Below, piece by piece: positions 9,159-17,405 of a DNA stretch of 64,000 bases. The DNA is from Alexandriicola marinus (GTDB taxonomy: Bacteria; Pseudomonadota; Alphaproteobacteria; Rhodobacterales; Rhodobacteraceae), in contig NZ_RBVZ01000002.1 of assembly GCF_004000435.1 (NCBI RefSeq), forward strand, positions 372,001 to 436,000, given 5' to 3'. The translations under genes were made by a program, and so were the position numbers. Each line of letters opens with the position of its first letter. Positions within the stretch are counted from its first letter, which is position 1. The notes under the pieces are model-generated. The model ran no database searches. It was not told the DNA's origin and was given only the letters and a program-made list of their open reading frames with translations.

Positions 9159-9578
9159 TCAGCCGCCGCAGCCGCCGATGGTCACTTTGACTTCCTGACG
9201 GGCCTGCACGAAGCTGCCATCAGACATCCGGGCGATAGCCATCACATCCTGGGTTCCGGCAAGGCGGATCCGGGTGGAGGCAAATTGCTCTCCGGCCATC
9301 GGTCCGAAATTGATGGTCGCGACACCAGGTGTCGGGTTACCGGTCGCGAGGATCACGATCGCCTCGGCGCCCGGGGCGCTGACTTCGATCGGAACCGTGT
9401 TGCCGTTCTCGGCGATCTCGGGCGCGGTCAGCGTGATGCCGCCTTCGCCCATATCCGCACCACCGGTGAAGGCCGCGATGGCGTCTTCGGTCGCTGCATG
9501 AACGATCTTCGGCAAGAACATTCCCGCCGTAAGCGCACCCATGCCGAGCACGAGAGAATCTCTGCGAGTAAGGGTCAT
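9159..9578 (-). CDS. soxY: SoxY, covalent sulfur-carrier subunit
   Basis: SoxY (139 residues) carries all covalently bound sulfur intermediates on the cysteine of its flexible C-terminal GGCGG arm, visible here as the last five residues. A twin-arginine signal is present at the N-terminus (LTRRDSLVLGMGALTAG), followed by the beta-sandwich Sox domain. The length is normal. The start is supported by an AAGGAGGAGAG-type ribosome-binding site. It lies 23 bp after soxX, and exports SoxZ by piggyback in characterised systems. Confidence 0.96.
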   Translation of the reverse strand: MTLTRRDSLVLGMGALTAGMFLPKIVHAATEDAIAAFTGGADMGEGGITLTAPEIAENGNTVPIEVSAPGAEAIVILATGNPTPGVATINFGPMAGEQFASTRIRLAGTQDVMAIARMSDGSFVQARQEVKVTIGGCGG

Positions 9579-9601
9579 TCCTTCTCTCCTCCTTGGGAAA
9601 A

Positions 9602-10087
9602 TCAGTCGTAATACGTGTCGAGCGTCATCAGGTAGGCGATGACATCTTCGATATCCTGGGCCGACAGAAGCGGCGGAAGTTCACCGTCGGCAGCCTTGCC
9701 GGTGAAGGCATCGCCGGGCCGGATATAGGGGCCCACATGGTAGAAGGCGGGCATGATCGAATCCGGGAACGTGTTCTTGGCGTTGACCATGATCCCGCGA
9801 AGCTGCTCCGGGCTCCAGCGTGTCGCGACGCCGTCAAGCGACGGTCCGACCTCACCGTGGAACGGATGATCCTGCAGGTCGGTGACCATGTGGCATGCGA
9901 TGCAATTACCAAGGCCGCGATTGGTCATCACTTCGACGCCACGCTCGGGGTTCCCTGCAACGCCGGTCAGCGACTGGGCTACCTCGCCGTATTCATCGAA
10001 GACGACGGCCGCCGGCGAAACGGTTTCCGCAAGAACCGGAGCGGCCAATACGATCGCTGCCACAGCAAATGTATGCTTGATTTTCAT
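9602..10087 (-). CDS. soxX: SoxX, monohaem subunit of SoxXA
   Basis: SoxX is the small c-type cytochrome that partners SoxA. The start at 10087 gives a signal peptide (MKIKHTFAVAAIVLAAPVLA) and has GAGGGAGGAG immediately upstream; the longer frame lacks this. The 161-residue protein has a single haem motif, GNCIACHM, in the middle and a likely axial methionine in FPDSIMPAFYHVG. It is the first gene of the structural block downstream of the soxW/soxX regulatory gap, so the main sox promoter probably lies just upstream. Confidence 0.94.
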   Translation of the reverse strand: MKIKHTFAVAAIVLAAPVLAETVSPAAVVFDEYGEVAQSLTGVAGNPERGVEVMTNRGLGNCIACHMVTDLQDHPFHGEVGPSLDGVATRWSPEQLRGIMVNAKNTFPDSIMPAFYHVGPYIRPGDAFTGKAADGELPPLLSAQDIEDVIAYLMTLDTYYD

Positions 10088-10124
10088 TTCTCCTCCCTCA
10101 GAGCCGTTTTCTGGCCTCGGTCCG

Positions 10125-10181
10125 AGGATAAGCACAGCATACATTTGCATGCAACATAATATTTGCTTTTATGAATGTATA
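10125..10181. promoter_or_regulatory. soxX promoter region, candidate SoxR operator
   Basis: The 94-bp gap between soxW and soxX turns abruptly AT-rich and contains nested symmetry: ATACATT at 10139-10145 mirrored by AATGTAT at 10174-10180, and a perfect 10-bp palindrome TTGCATGCAA at 10145-10154. In Paracoccus pantotrophus SoxR is known to bind the soxW-soxX intergenic region, so this is the homologous place for an operator. The exact binding site is inference. Confidence 0.55.
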
Positions 10182-10751
10182 TCAGTCCGACGCGGTCCGC
10201 TCCGCCAGCACGCGCGCGAGGTACTTCTGAAACGGCTCGTCGGTGAGGTACAATTCCTCGTTGACCCATGTCAGAAGGCTCAGCGTCGTTCCCTTCTCGA
10301 AGGCCCCGGGCATCGTGGCGACAGAGGCCTCCGCCGCTGTAAGCCCCTGATCTACCTCGTGTGGAAAGAACATGATCGTAGGCGTGAAGAGTGCGCCCCA
10401 TCGGCGAACGATATCCTTTTCCGCCATGACCTCGCCGTCGAAGTCGGTGACCTCGAGATCCCCAAACATATTGAGCTGAACGACGAAGAAATTTTCCCGG
10501 ATGTAGGCGTCGATCGCGGGGTCTGGAAACACCTCTTCGTGCATGCGGGTGCAGTAGATGCAGCCGCGCTGTTCGATGATGACCATCATCCGGAGGCCCT
10601 GTGATTCGGCCTCGGCGAGGTCCTCTCGCAGATCGAGGAACGTCTCGCGCAGCCAGTCGGGCTTGTGCAGGCCGTCGTCACCCAGCTCGGTCGCGCCCGC
10701 GGTCACGGCCCAGCAGGCCGTCAGAATGGAAAACAGAACGGTTCGGATCAT
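10182..10751 (-). CDS. soxW: SoxW, periplasmic thioredoxin
   Basis: Thioredoxin-fold protein of 189 residues that is reduced by the membrane protein SoxV and keeps the SoxYZ cysteine in the reduced, active state. The start at 10751 gives a signal peptide (MIRTVLFSILTACWAVTAGA) and has AGGACGCGAC upstream; the longer frame runs into soxV. The redox motif is RGCIYCTR and the conserved cis-proline is in FTPTIMFFP. It lies 20 bp downstream of soxV with which it forms a transcription unit. Confidence 0.92.
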   Translation of the reverse strand: MIRTVLFSILTACWAVTAGATELGDDGLHKPDWLRETFLDLREDLAEAESQGLRMMVIIEQRGCIYCTRMHEEVFPDPAIDAYIRENFFVVQLNMFGDLEVTDFDGEVMAEKDIVRRWGALFTPTIMFFPHEVDQGLTAAEASVATMPGAFEKGTTLSLLTWVNEELYLTDEPFQKYLARVLAERTASD

Positions 10752-10771
10752 GTCGCGTCCTTTCAGGAGGT

Positions 10772-11518
10772 TCAGCCGATCCGCATAAAGATCGGGAAGG
10801 TCTCGATCATCCATTGCGCGATGGCATTGATGGAGTTGGTTGCAATCAGAAGGCCGAAGGTCACCAGAAGCACGCCCGTCACCTTTTCGACGACACCCAG
10901 ATGGCGGCGAAACCGCGCCATGAAGGATTGGAACGGGCCGACGAACATGGCCGCCAGGATGAACGGAAGCGTCATTCCGACGCCATAGGCGAACAGAAGC
11001 CACGCCCCCCGTGAGGCGGTCTCGGTCCCTGCGGCCGTGAACAGGATCGCGGCAAGGACCGGGCCGACGCAGGGCGTCCAGCCGAAGGCGAAGGCAAGAC
11101 CGACGACATAGGCCATGGGCAGGCTCAGCGCCGCGGTATCGCCCGGTTCGGCCCGGAATTGCCGGTAGAGAAACCCGATCCGCAGGATGCCAAGGAAATG
11201 CAGGCCCATCACGATGATCAGCCCGGCGGCGACATAGCGCAGGACATCGAACCAGTCGCGCAGCGCCTGCCCCGCGAGCGAGGCCGAAGCGCCAAGCGCC
11301 ACGAAAACGGTGATGATCCCGGCCGCGAAGAACATCGCCCCGAGAATTGCGCGCCCCTGGATGAAGGAGCCGGTCCTTCCGGCGCCACCCCCGGCAACCT
11401 GGGCGGTGCCCGTCCCGGCGAGATAGCCAAGGTAGAACGGAACCATCGGAAGGATACAGGGCGACAGGAACGACAGCAGACCCGCAAGAACGGCACCGCC
11501 AAGAGTGACGTCAAACAT
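10772..11518 (-). CDS. soxV: SoxV, CcdA-type thiol-disulfide transporter
   Basis: Membrane protein of the CcdA/DsbD family, 248 residues with about six transmembrane helices, that carries reducing equivalents from cytoplasmic thioredoxin to SoxW. The two redox cysteines typical of CcdA are in LLSFLSPCILPMVP and FGWTPCVGPVL. The start at 11518 is chosen because GAGGGAGGA lies 4-5 bp upstream; the ATG at 11533 would place this ribosome-binding site inside the coding sequence. It is transcribed divergently from soxS. Confidence 0.93.
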   Translation of the reverse strand: MFDVTLGGAVLAGLLSFLSPCILPMVPFYLGYLAGTGTAQVAGGGAGRTGSFIQGRAILGAMFFAAGIITVFVALGASASLAGQALRDWFDVLRYVAAGLIIVMGLHFLGILRIGFLYRQFRAEPGDTAALSLPMAYVVGLAFAFGWTPCVGPVLAAILFTAAGTETASRGAWLLFAYGVGMTLPFILAAMFVGPFQSFMARFRRHLGVVEKVTGVLLVTFGLLIATNSINAIAQWMIETFPIFMRIG

Positions 11519-11606
11519 GCGATCCTCCCTCAAGAAACTTGTATATTCAAATATTCATTTTATCATAAGTGTGGTGGTTCACGTCAATCAAAATAAGGCC
11601 GATCCG
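11519..11606. promoter_or_regulatory. divergent soxV/soxS control region, candidate SoxR operator
   Basis: The 88-bp space between the divergent soxV and soxS starts has a strongly AT-rich core (11541-11566) with two direct copies of TATTCA about 9 bp apart (11543 and 11552) inside a near-palindromic ATATTCAAATAT. SoxR of Paracoccus pantotrophus is known to bind the soxS-soxV gap, and ArsR-family sulfur sensors favour such AT-rich imperfect repeats. It should control both directions; exact contacts are inferred. Confidence 0.55.
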
Positions 11607-11987
11607 ATGCGGCGCCTTTTCAGGACACTGGTCCTTGCGCTTGGTCTTGCCCTGTCGGCCGCCGGGATGGCGCGCGCCGAATTTCGCCTTCTGATGATCG
11701 AGGAGGCGGGCTGCATCTACTGTCAGCGCTGGAAGCAGGAGGTCGGACCGGAGTTTCCGATCACGCCCGAGGGGCAGGCCGCACCGATCAAGATGATCGA
11801 TATCAGGTCGGACGAGATCGATACCTATGACCTTTCATCTCGGCCACGCCTGACGCCCACTTTCATCCTTGTGCAAAACAAAGTGGAACTTGACCGGATT
11901 GAAGGCTATCCTGGAGAAGACTTCTTTTGGGGTTTGCTCGGTCTGATGTTGGAAAGAGCTGAAATCGACCTAAGTCCCCAAGGGTAA
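11607..11987 (+). CDS. soxS: SoxS, periplasmic thioredoxin-like protein
   Basis: A 126-residue periplasmic thioredoxin-fold protein. In Paracoccus, SoxS is needed for full induction of the sox genes and for reactivation of SoxYZ. The start at 11607 gives a signal peptide (MRRLFRTLVLALGLALSAAGMARA), preceded by AAGG; the longer frame begins inside the operator region. The redox motif is EAGCIYCQRW, the same CIYC as SoxW, and the cis-proline is in PRLTPTF. It is followed by soxR after 21 bp. Confidence 0.9.
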   Translation: MRRLFRTLVLALGLALSAAGMARAEFRLLMIEEAGCIYCQRWKQEVGPEFPITPEGQAAPIKMIDIRSDEIDTYDLSSRPRLTPTFILVQNKVELDRIEGYPGEDFFWGLLGLMLERAEIDLSPQG

Positions 11988-12008
11988 ATCCTACAGATCG
12001 AGACGGTT

Positions 12009-12392
12009 ATGACTGCTACCTCCGCCACCGACGTCGACATGGATTTCCGTGCGGATTCGCTTCCTGTCATTGACGACGGAACGAGCGAGGAAGACCTTGA
12101 TCGCATGGCGCAGGAGGCCTGCACTGCGGCAGATTTCCTGAAGGCGCTCGGCCATGAAGGACGACTGATGATCCTGTGCTACCTTTGCACGGGTGAAAAA
12201 TCCGTCAGCGATCTGGAGCGTCTGCTCTCTGCCCGGCAGGCCGCCGTGTCGCAGCAATTGTCGCGTCTCCGGCTGGAAGGTCTGGTCGATGCGCGCCGCG
12301 ACGGAAAGAATATCTACTACAGCTTGACGGATCATCGCGCACGTCAGATCATTTCACTCGTCTATTCGCTTTTCTGCAACGCCGAGAAGTGA
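12009..12392 (+). CDS. soxR: SoxR, ArsR-family sulfur-responsive repressor
   Basis: Winged-helix repressor of the ArsR family, 127 residues, which in relatives represses the sox genes until reactive sulfur species appear. The recognition helix lies around residues 76-90 (RQAAVSQQLSRLRLEGL). Four cysteines are present, C38, C57, C60 and C123. C57 in MILCYL and C123 near the C-terminus are at the places occupied by the redox pair of SqrR and BigR, which form a sulfur-bridged link when persulfidated. An acidic N-terminal extension of about 30 residues is unusual but unlikely to bind DNA. It is cotranscribed with soxS, so it may repress itself. Confidence 0.92.
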   Translation: MTATSATDVDMDFRADSLPVIDDGTSEEDLDRMAQEACTAADFLKALGHEGRLMILCYLCTGEKSVSDLERLLSARQAAVSQQLSRLRLEGLVDARRDGKNIYYSLTDHRARQIISLVYSLFCNAEK

Positions 12393-12449
12393 TGGATAAC
12401 CCGGTAGAGGCGCCTTAGCCAACCTGCCTCCCGGGTCAGGGAGGAAGAC

Positions 12450-13502
12450 ATGATCGACGTATTCGGCGAAAGCTGGACCCTTGTGCTGTTCGGATTTCTG
12501 AGCGGCCTCGCCCTTGGCGTTGCGGCCAGAGCCGGCAAATTCTGCACCTTGGGTGCACTTGAAGACTGGCATTATGGCCGCTCGTCCACCCGGTTGCTGA
12601 TGTGGGGAGCGGCGCTTGGCTTTTCCATTCTGACGGTGTTCGCCCTTGCCGATGCCGGTCTCATCCGGATCGAGCAGAGCCTCTATCTGACCACGACGTC
12701 CGGTCTGCTGGCCGCAATCCTCGGCGGGCTGACCTTTGGCGTCGGGATGGCGCTATCGGGCAATTGCGGATACGGCGCGCTGGCCCGCCTGGGCGGCGGC
12801 GAAATGCGATCATTCCTCATCGTGATCGTCATGGGGCTAGCCGCGATGGCCACGATCTCGGGACCGCTGGCGCCGCTGCGCGTCGCGCTTTTTCCCCTTC
12901 AGCCGATCGATCCCGCGTCAGCGGGGATCGCGCATGGGATGGCCGCGCGGACAGGTGTGGACATCGAACTTCTGGGCATGACCATCGGGGGCCTTGTGCT
13001 TGCGGCATCGGCCTATCTTGCCCCTGACAAACGTGTCTTGTGGGGTCTGGTCGTTGGCGCCGCGATCGCCGCCGGCTATGCTGGCACGTCCTATGTGGCG
13101 ACACACGGGTTCGATCCCGTCGAAATCCGCTCTCACAGTTTCGCCTCGCCGGTGGGCGAATCGATGATCTACCTCATGTTGTCGAGCGGGCTGACACCGG
13201 GCTTCGGCATAGGTTCGGTCGCGGGTGTCGTGACCGGTGCGATCCTCGGAAGCTTCGGGATGCGCAGTTTTCGGTGGGAAGCCTGTGACGATCAGCGCGA
13301 ATTGCGCCGTCAGCTGACCGGGGCGGCGATGATGGGCGTGGGCGCCGTCGTCGCAATGGGCTGCAGTATCGGTCAGGGTCTATCGGCCTTTGCCGTGCTT
13401 GGCGTCACCGCGCCTGTGGCCCTTGCGTCGATGTGGGTCGGTGCCTTTCTAGGATTGCGCTACCTCATCGAGGGACGGATTCTGCCAACCGCAGCCGAGT
13501 AA
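12450..13502 (+). CDS. soxT: SoxT, YeeE/YedE-family sulfur transporter
   Basis: Polytopic membrane protein of 350 residues with roughly nine hydrophobic segments, of the YeeE/YedE (Sulf_transp) family whose founding member takes up thiosulfate. Family cysteines lie in repeated motifs: AARAGKFCTLGALEDW, MALSGNCGYGALARLGGG and VAMGCSIGQGLSAF. In Pseudaminobacter and Paracoccus relatives soxT is adjacent to soxSR. It may import a sulfur compound or participate in signalling to SoxR. The start has GGGAGGAAG 3 bp upstream. It follows soxR by 57 bp and closes the rightward soxSRT unit. Confidence 0.88.
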   Translation: MIDVFGESWTLVLFGFLSGLALGVAARAGKFCTLGALEDWHYGRSSTRLLMWGAALGFSILTVFALADAGLIRIEQSLYLTTTSGLLAAILGGLTFGVGMALSGNCGYGALARLGGGEMRSFLIVIVMGLAAMATISGPLAPLRVALFPLQPIDPASAGIAHGMAARTGVDIELLGMTIGGLVLAASAYLAPDKRVLWGLVVGAAIAAGYAGTSYVATHGFDPVEIRSHSFASPVGESMIYLMLSSGLTPGFGIGSVAGVVTGAILGSFGMRSFRWEACDDQRELRRQLTGAAMMGVGAVVAMGCSIGQGLSAFAVLGVTAPVALASMWVGAFLGLRYLIEGRILPTAAE

Positions 13503-13752
13503 TCCACCCCGGCGGTCCGGGTCTCCGAATCAGACTGACAAGGGCCGTGGCGAGAGGACGGCGGGGCTTATCTGTCCAAAAATGGCCCTTGAACGCGCCG
13601 CCTTCCGCTGCCATGCAATCGTTTGTGTCATGGGCTTATACTTTCGTATCATTCCGAGGCAGATGTGGTGATCGAAACCATACCAGACGAACGAATCGGT
13701 TAAGTCCTATGTGCAAGACTATCGCAGCCCATGGCACAGGAGGGTTTGAATA
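13503..13752. other. non-coding gap between soxT and the kinase gene
   Basis: About 250 bp with no credible gene. A short GC hairpin (CCCGG and CCGGG around 13508-13523) follows the soxT stop but has no T-run. The right half becomes less GC-rich and presumably holds the promoter of the kinase gene; no convincing -35/-10 pair was found. Confidence 0.4.
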
Positions 13753-13815
13753 GTGAAAGCCGAAAGCGAAATCCCCCTAGACGGGCCCCAATCGCCAGCC
13801 CGACAAGACAGGTGA
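13753..13815 (+). CDS. possible 20-codon leader ORF in frame with the kinase
   Basis: A GTG codon at 13753 is preceded at ideal distance (8 nt) by AGGAGGG (13738-13744), the best ribosome-binding site in this region. The reading frame runs 20 codons to a TGA at 13813 and is in the same frame as the hybrid kinase, whose ATG is 9 nt further on. It may be a leader peptide coupling translation, or the ancestral N-terminus of the kinase cut off by a nonsense codon. The peptide has no recognisable motif. Confidence 0.3.
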   Translation: MKAESEIPLDGPQSPARQDR

Positions 13816-13824
13816 TCTCGCGCG

Positions 13825-16431
13825 ATGCTGGACAGGTTCATCGCGAATTTCGACGCAATCAGGCGGCTCATGGCCTTCTTGGCCGTGATGATGATCCTTG
13901 CCATCATCTATTTCGCCGACGATGTGCGGGAACAGCTTAGTCTGTTGGCAACCGCCTCCTCCGACAATGTGCAATGGACCCTGTCGCAGGCCGAAGTCGA
14001 AGCCAAGGCCCTCGAGACAGAGGCCGCGGTTCAGCACCTCGCCGAGGAGCCTGATCTGTCAGAGGTGCGCATAAGATTCGACATCCTCTACAGCCGCGTC
14101 GCCACGCTGAAGGAAAGCGCGGTCTATGCCAGCCTCCGGGTCGATCCCCGTGTGGAAAGTTCGACAGAACGGCTTGATGCATTTTTCGAACGGACCATTC
14201 CGATCATCGACGGTCCGGATGCCGACCTGAGGGAGTTCCTTCCGGAACTTGCCATTTCCGCAAATCAGGCACATGCGGATTTGCGCCAGTTCGCCATCGC
14301 CGGGATCGAGATTTTCTCCCGACTCAGCGATGACCGTCGCCGCAGCGTCTCAGGCACATTGATCGATATCGCCCTCTTGTCGGCGATGCTGTTCCTGGCC
14401 TTCATCCTTCTGATCTATCTGCTCCTCAGCGTCCTTGAACGCATGGAAGTCACCGCGAACAACCTGCGCCTTACCAAGGATCGCATGCAGACCATCGTGG
14501 ACAATTCGCTCGACGCGATCGTCGTCACGGATCTTGAGGGGCGTATCGTCGAATTCAACCGCGCAGCAGAACGCATCTTCGGCTATTCACAGGAGACGGC
14601 TCTTGGTCGCCCGATGGGGGAACTGATCGTTCCCGAACACCTGCGCGACATGCATGAACGGGGGATGGCCCGCTACCTTGAAGGGGGAGAACGCCATGTG
14701 ATCGGCAAGGGTATCGTCCAGCTGGACGCCCTGCGCGCCTCGGGCGAAGTCTTCCCCGTCGACATCGCCCTTGCCGCTGCCGAATCATCGGATGATCACC
14801 TGATCATCGGGTTCATGCGCGATATCTCCAAACGGCTAAAAGCCGAGACCGAACTTCGCGAGGCGCGCGACCGTGCCATCGCCGGGGAGAAATCCAAGGC
14901 CGAGCTTCTTGCGGTGATGAGCCACGAAATGCGGACACCGCTCAACGGGATGCTGGGCACGCTCGAACTGATCGACGCGGACGGGCTCGATGATGCGACG
15001 CAGCACTACCTCGAGATCATTCGCAAGTCGGGCAACATGCTTCTGGGTCACGTGAACGACGTTCTCGAAATCTCGCGCCTCGACGCCGACAAGTTGCGGA
15101 TCGACGCCCGCCGCTTCGACCTTGTGGCCCTTCTGCGCGAAGTCATCGACAGCCAGGATGCCCGCGCCCGGGAAAACGGCAATGTCATCACGCTGACCCC
15201 TCCGGATTCGAGCCTCCACCATGTCTGGGGAGACGAGGGCCGCATACGCCAGATCATGGTCAACCTTGTCGGGAACGCGGTGAAATTCACGGCAAACGGA
15301 ACGATCACGCTCGAGGCCGAATGCCACGACGGACTGGACGATGTGGAAATCCGCGTCATCGACAGTGGAATCGGAATTCAAGAAGAGGATATCGACCGCA
15401 TCTTTCAGGACTTCGTCACGATCGACGCCTCTTACGGGCGGTCCTCGGGGGGCACCGGGCTCGGTCTGGGCATCTCTCAGCGACTTGCACGGGCTTTGGG
15501 CGGTGAACTTGGCGCCGAAAGCGAACCGGGCGATGGCAGCGTGTTCTGGCTGCGTCTGCCACTGGCCCCCGACAGCGCAACGCAGCTGTCCACCAACGCC
15601 GCTGAACATGTCGAGCCGGAGGCGGCCCCGGCCGCGCCGGCGCTGCCGCCGCTCCGGGTCCTGCTGATTGAGGATAACCCCATCAACAGGCTCGTCGCGC
15701 GCGAAATGCTCGAACGCGACGGCCATAGCGTCGTCGAGGCGCATGACGGGCGCGAAGGTGTCGCCGCCGCACATGACGGTCAGTTCGACCTGATCCTCAT
15801 GGATATCTCGATGCCGGGGCTTGATGGCCTCGAAGCGACGGAAATGATCCGCGCCGATCCGGCGATCAATAGCGATATCCCGATCATCGCCACGACAGCG
15901 CATGCCCTGCCCGACGAGATCCGACGCTTTCGCGACGCAGGCATGACCGACATTCTGGTCAAGCCCCTGCGCCGCCAAGAGCTGCGCCGAATCCTCGGCG
16001 CCGCAACCAGGACGCATGACGGCATTACTGATCTGGGGGATGCGGCCGATCAGGCCGATCAGGCGATGCTGGAACTTCTGGACATGGAGCAGGTGATGGC
16101 GTTGAGCAGCACCCTGCGACCTGAAAGATACGCTGCTGTTCTCAGGGATTTTCATACCGAGGCGCGGGCGTTCCAGGCCAGCCTTGCCAACCTGCCCGCC
16201 GGCGGAGCCGATCCTGAACGTATCGCGAACGAAGCCCACAGAATGGCTGGATCAGCGGCGGTATTCGGAACCCGCAGGCTGAACGATCTTCTGGTCCAGA
16301 TTGAGGACGCCGCCCGGGCCCGCGATCCGCTCGACCGGTTCGGCAAAGACCTCGAGCAATGCTGGAGCGAGACGGAAGCTGCACTTGCCCGTGCGGGCGC
16401 ACTTCAGGAAACGGGGAGCGCTGACGCCTGA
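13825..16431 (+). CDS. hybrid sensor histidine kinase (PAS-HK-REC-HPt)
   Basis: Membrane-bound hybrid histidine kinase of 868 residues. In order: transmembrane helix about 13-31; a helical periplasmic sensor to about 180; second transmembrane helix about 182-206; PAS domain about 220-340; HisKA with phospho-accepting H367 in MSHEMRTPLNG; HATPase_c about 470-580 with GGTGLGLGIS; receiver domain 610-730 with D660 in ILMDISMP; and an HPt domain with H805 in EAHRMAGSAAVFG. This is the ArcB/TorS layout of a full phosphorelay, so the output is a separate response regulator not encoded here. It follows soxT after 322 bp and is probably independent of the sox unit. The sensed signal cannot be read from sequence. 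Confidence 0.92.
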   Translation: MLDRFIANFDAIRRLMAFLAVMMILAIIYFADDVREQLSLLATASSDNVQWTLSQAEVEAKALETEAAVQHLAEEPDLSEVRIRFDILYSRVATLKESAVYASLRVDPRVESSTERLDAFFERTIPIIDGPDADLREFLPELAISANQAHADLRQFAIAGIEIFSRLSDDRRRSVSGTLIDIALLSAMLFLAFILLIYLLLSVLERMEVTANNLRLTKDRMQTIVDNSLDAIVVTDLEGRIVEFNRAAERIFGYSQETALGRPMGELIVPEHLRDMHERGMARYLEGGERHVIGKGIVQLDALRASGEVFPVDIALAAAESSDDHLIIGFMRDISKRLKAETELREARDRAIAGEKSKAELLAVMSHEMRTPLNGMLGTLELIDADGLDDATQHYLEIIRKSGNMLLGHVNDVLEISRLDADKLRIDARRFDLVALLREVIDSQDARARENGNVITLTPPDSSLHHVWGDEGRIRQIMVNLVGNAVKFTANGTITLEAECHDGLDDVEIRVIDSGIGIQEEDIDRIFQDFVTIDASYGRSSGGTGLGLGISQRLARALGGELGAESEPGDGSVFWLRLPLAPDSATQLSTNAAEHVEPEAAPAAPALPPLRVLLIEDNPINRLVAREMLERDGHSVVEAHDGREGVAAAHDGQFDLILMDISMPGLDGLEATEMIRADPAINSDIPIIATTAHALPDEIRRFRDAGMTDILVKPLRRQELRRILGAATRTHDGITDLGDAADQADQAMLELLDMEQVMALSSTLRPERYAAVLRDFHTEARAFQASLANLPAGGADPERIANEAHRMAGSAAVFGTRRLNDLLVQIEDAARARDPLDRFGKDLEQCWSETEAALARAGALQETGSADA

Positions 16432-16743
16432 AGCGAGCCCAACCGGCCAACCGGGTCTTGCCACCGGTCTGACGCCTGCCATGGATCACCTGATAGCGAC
16501 GATCTTCATCGCGGCGCCTTGTATCGGCCCAATGGATCCGCGGCTCACCAAGATTGCCCGGATGAACCGCCCTCCCTGAACGGGTGGCTTCCACCGCCCG
16601 ATCTGAGCTGGATCGTCACCGCCACCGGTGGCGAACGGACCCGGGCAAGCGGCTCTCAAGCCCTGATCAAGTAAGACCTGGAGCATGACGCTCAACGCCA
16701 GTCTTCGGCGTCGGCTGAGCACAATTGGAAAAGCAGTTGGATT
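16432..16743. other. gap between the kinase gene and tRNA-Ala; nothing recognised
   Basis: About 310 bp with only short open frames on either strand, none with a plausible ribosome-binding site or a recognisable product. No tRNA, hairpin terminator or repeat stood out. Confidence 0.4.
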
Positions 16744-16819
<76 letters not shown>

Positions 16820-16831
16820 TGACCGTTCCGC

Positions 16832-16860
16832 TCTCTAAGCGGCGCAGAAGGCGAGATCAA
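16832..16860 (-). promoter_or_regulatory. promoter of tRNA-Ala
   Basis: Reading leftward, TTGATC (16855-16860) and TAGAGA (16832-16837) are separated by exactly 17 bp, and the -10 element ends 12 bp before the tRNA 5' end. This fits a sigma-70-type promoter for the tRNA. Confidence 0.6.
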
Positions 16861-16892
16861 GGGAAAATCGACCCCGCCCGTCGCGAAAATCA

Positions 16893-16924
16893 CAGGCGCG
16901 CGAAAGTGGTTTTCGCGCGACCTG
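16893..16924 (-). terminator. terminator of the FYDLN gene
   Basis: CAGG-CGCGCGAAA (from 16893) pairs with TTTCGCGCG-CCTG (to 16924) around a 4-6-nt loop, with one bulged base. It lies just beyond the stop at 16933 on the leftward transcript and is followed by TGATTTTCG, a short U-rich tail. It insulates the FYDLN gene from the tRNA-Ala promoter. Confidence 0.6.
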
Positions 16925-16932
16925 TCGAAGCA

Positions 16933-17259
16933 TCAATCGTCGTCGTCAGCGCTGACGTCGGCGATGTCATCGAGAGACACATCATCGTCGTCATCGTCAT
17001 CATCAAGCACGTCATCGCCCAGATCGGCATCGGTGTCGTCGTCGTCGATCAGCAGATCGCCATCTTCTTCGACCTCGGTTTCCTTGGCCTTCTTGCTCTG
17101 GGCATCTTCGGCATCGGCGACCATCGTCCGGCTCTTGCCGGTTTCGATGTTGACCACCTCGCCGGTATAGGGGCTGATGATCGGGTTGGCGTTCAGGTCA
17201 TAGAACCTCTTGCCCGTTGTCGGGCAGACGCGCTTTGTTCCCCACTCTTCCTTGGGCAT
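16933..17259 (-). CDS. FYDLN-motif acidic protein (TIGR02300 family)
   Basis: A 108-residue cytoplasmic protein of the alphaproteobacterial TIGR02300 family. The N-terminal half holds the family signature KRVCPTTGKRFYDLNANPI and continues PYTGEV, a small possibly zinc-ribbon-like segment with only one cysteine visible here. The C-terminal half is an extreme acidic tail dominated by aspartate runs. The function is unknown; the family is sometimes suggested to be nucleic-acid or ribosome associated by context, often beside tRNA genes as here. The start at 17259 has AAGGAAGACC upstream; the longer frame is not supported. Confidence 0.85.
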   Translation of the reverse strand: MPKEEWGTKRVCPTTGKRFYDLNANPIISPYTGEVVNIETGKSRTMVADAEDAQSKKAKETEVEEDGDLLIDDDDTDADLGDDVLDDDDDDDDVSLDDIADVSADDDD

Positions 17260-17405
17260 AGGGTCTTCCTTTGTTCCTTGTCGCCGGATAACCGGCCTGA
17301 CCTTGCGGGCGATCCGCGTCCCCTGCCATAAGCATGGAAGGGTGTCAAAGCATTTGGCGCGGCTTTTGCCGTCGGGGTTCCGCATTGACGGAACAGAGAG
17401 GTGAT

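Noticed and set aside
16486-16722. Leftward 78-codon frame in the gap before tRNA-Ala
   Set aside because: No ribosome-binding site, no homology recognised, and arginine-rich composition typical of chance frames.
16964-17050. Tandem trinucleotide-like repeat (gtc/atc runs)
   Set aside because: It encodes the acidic Asp/Val tail of the FYDLN protein and is explained by that coding function.
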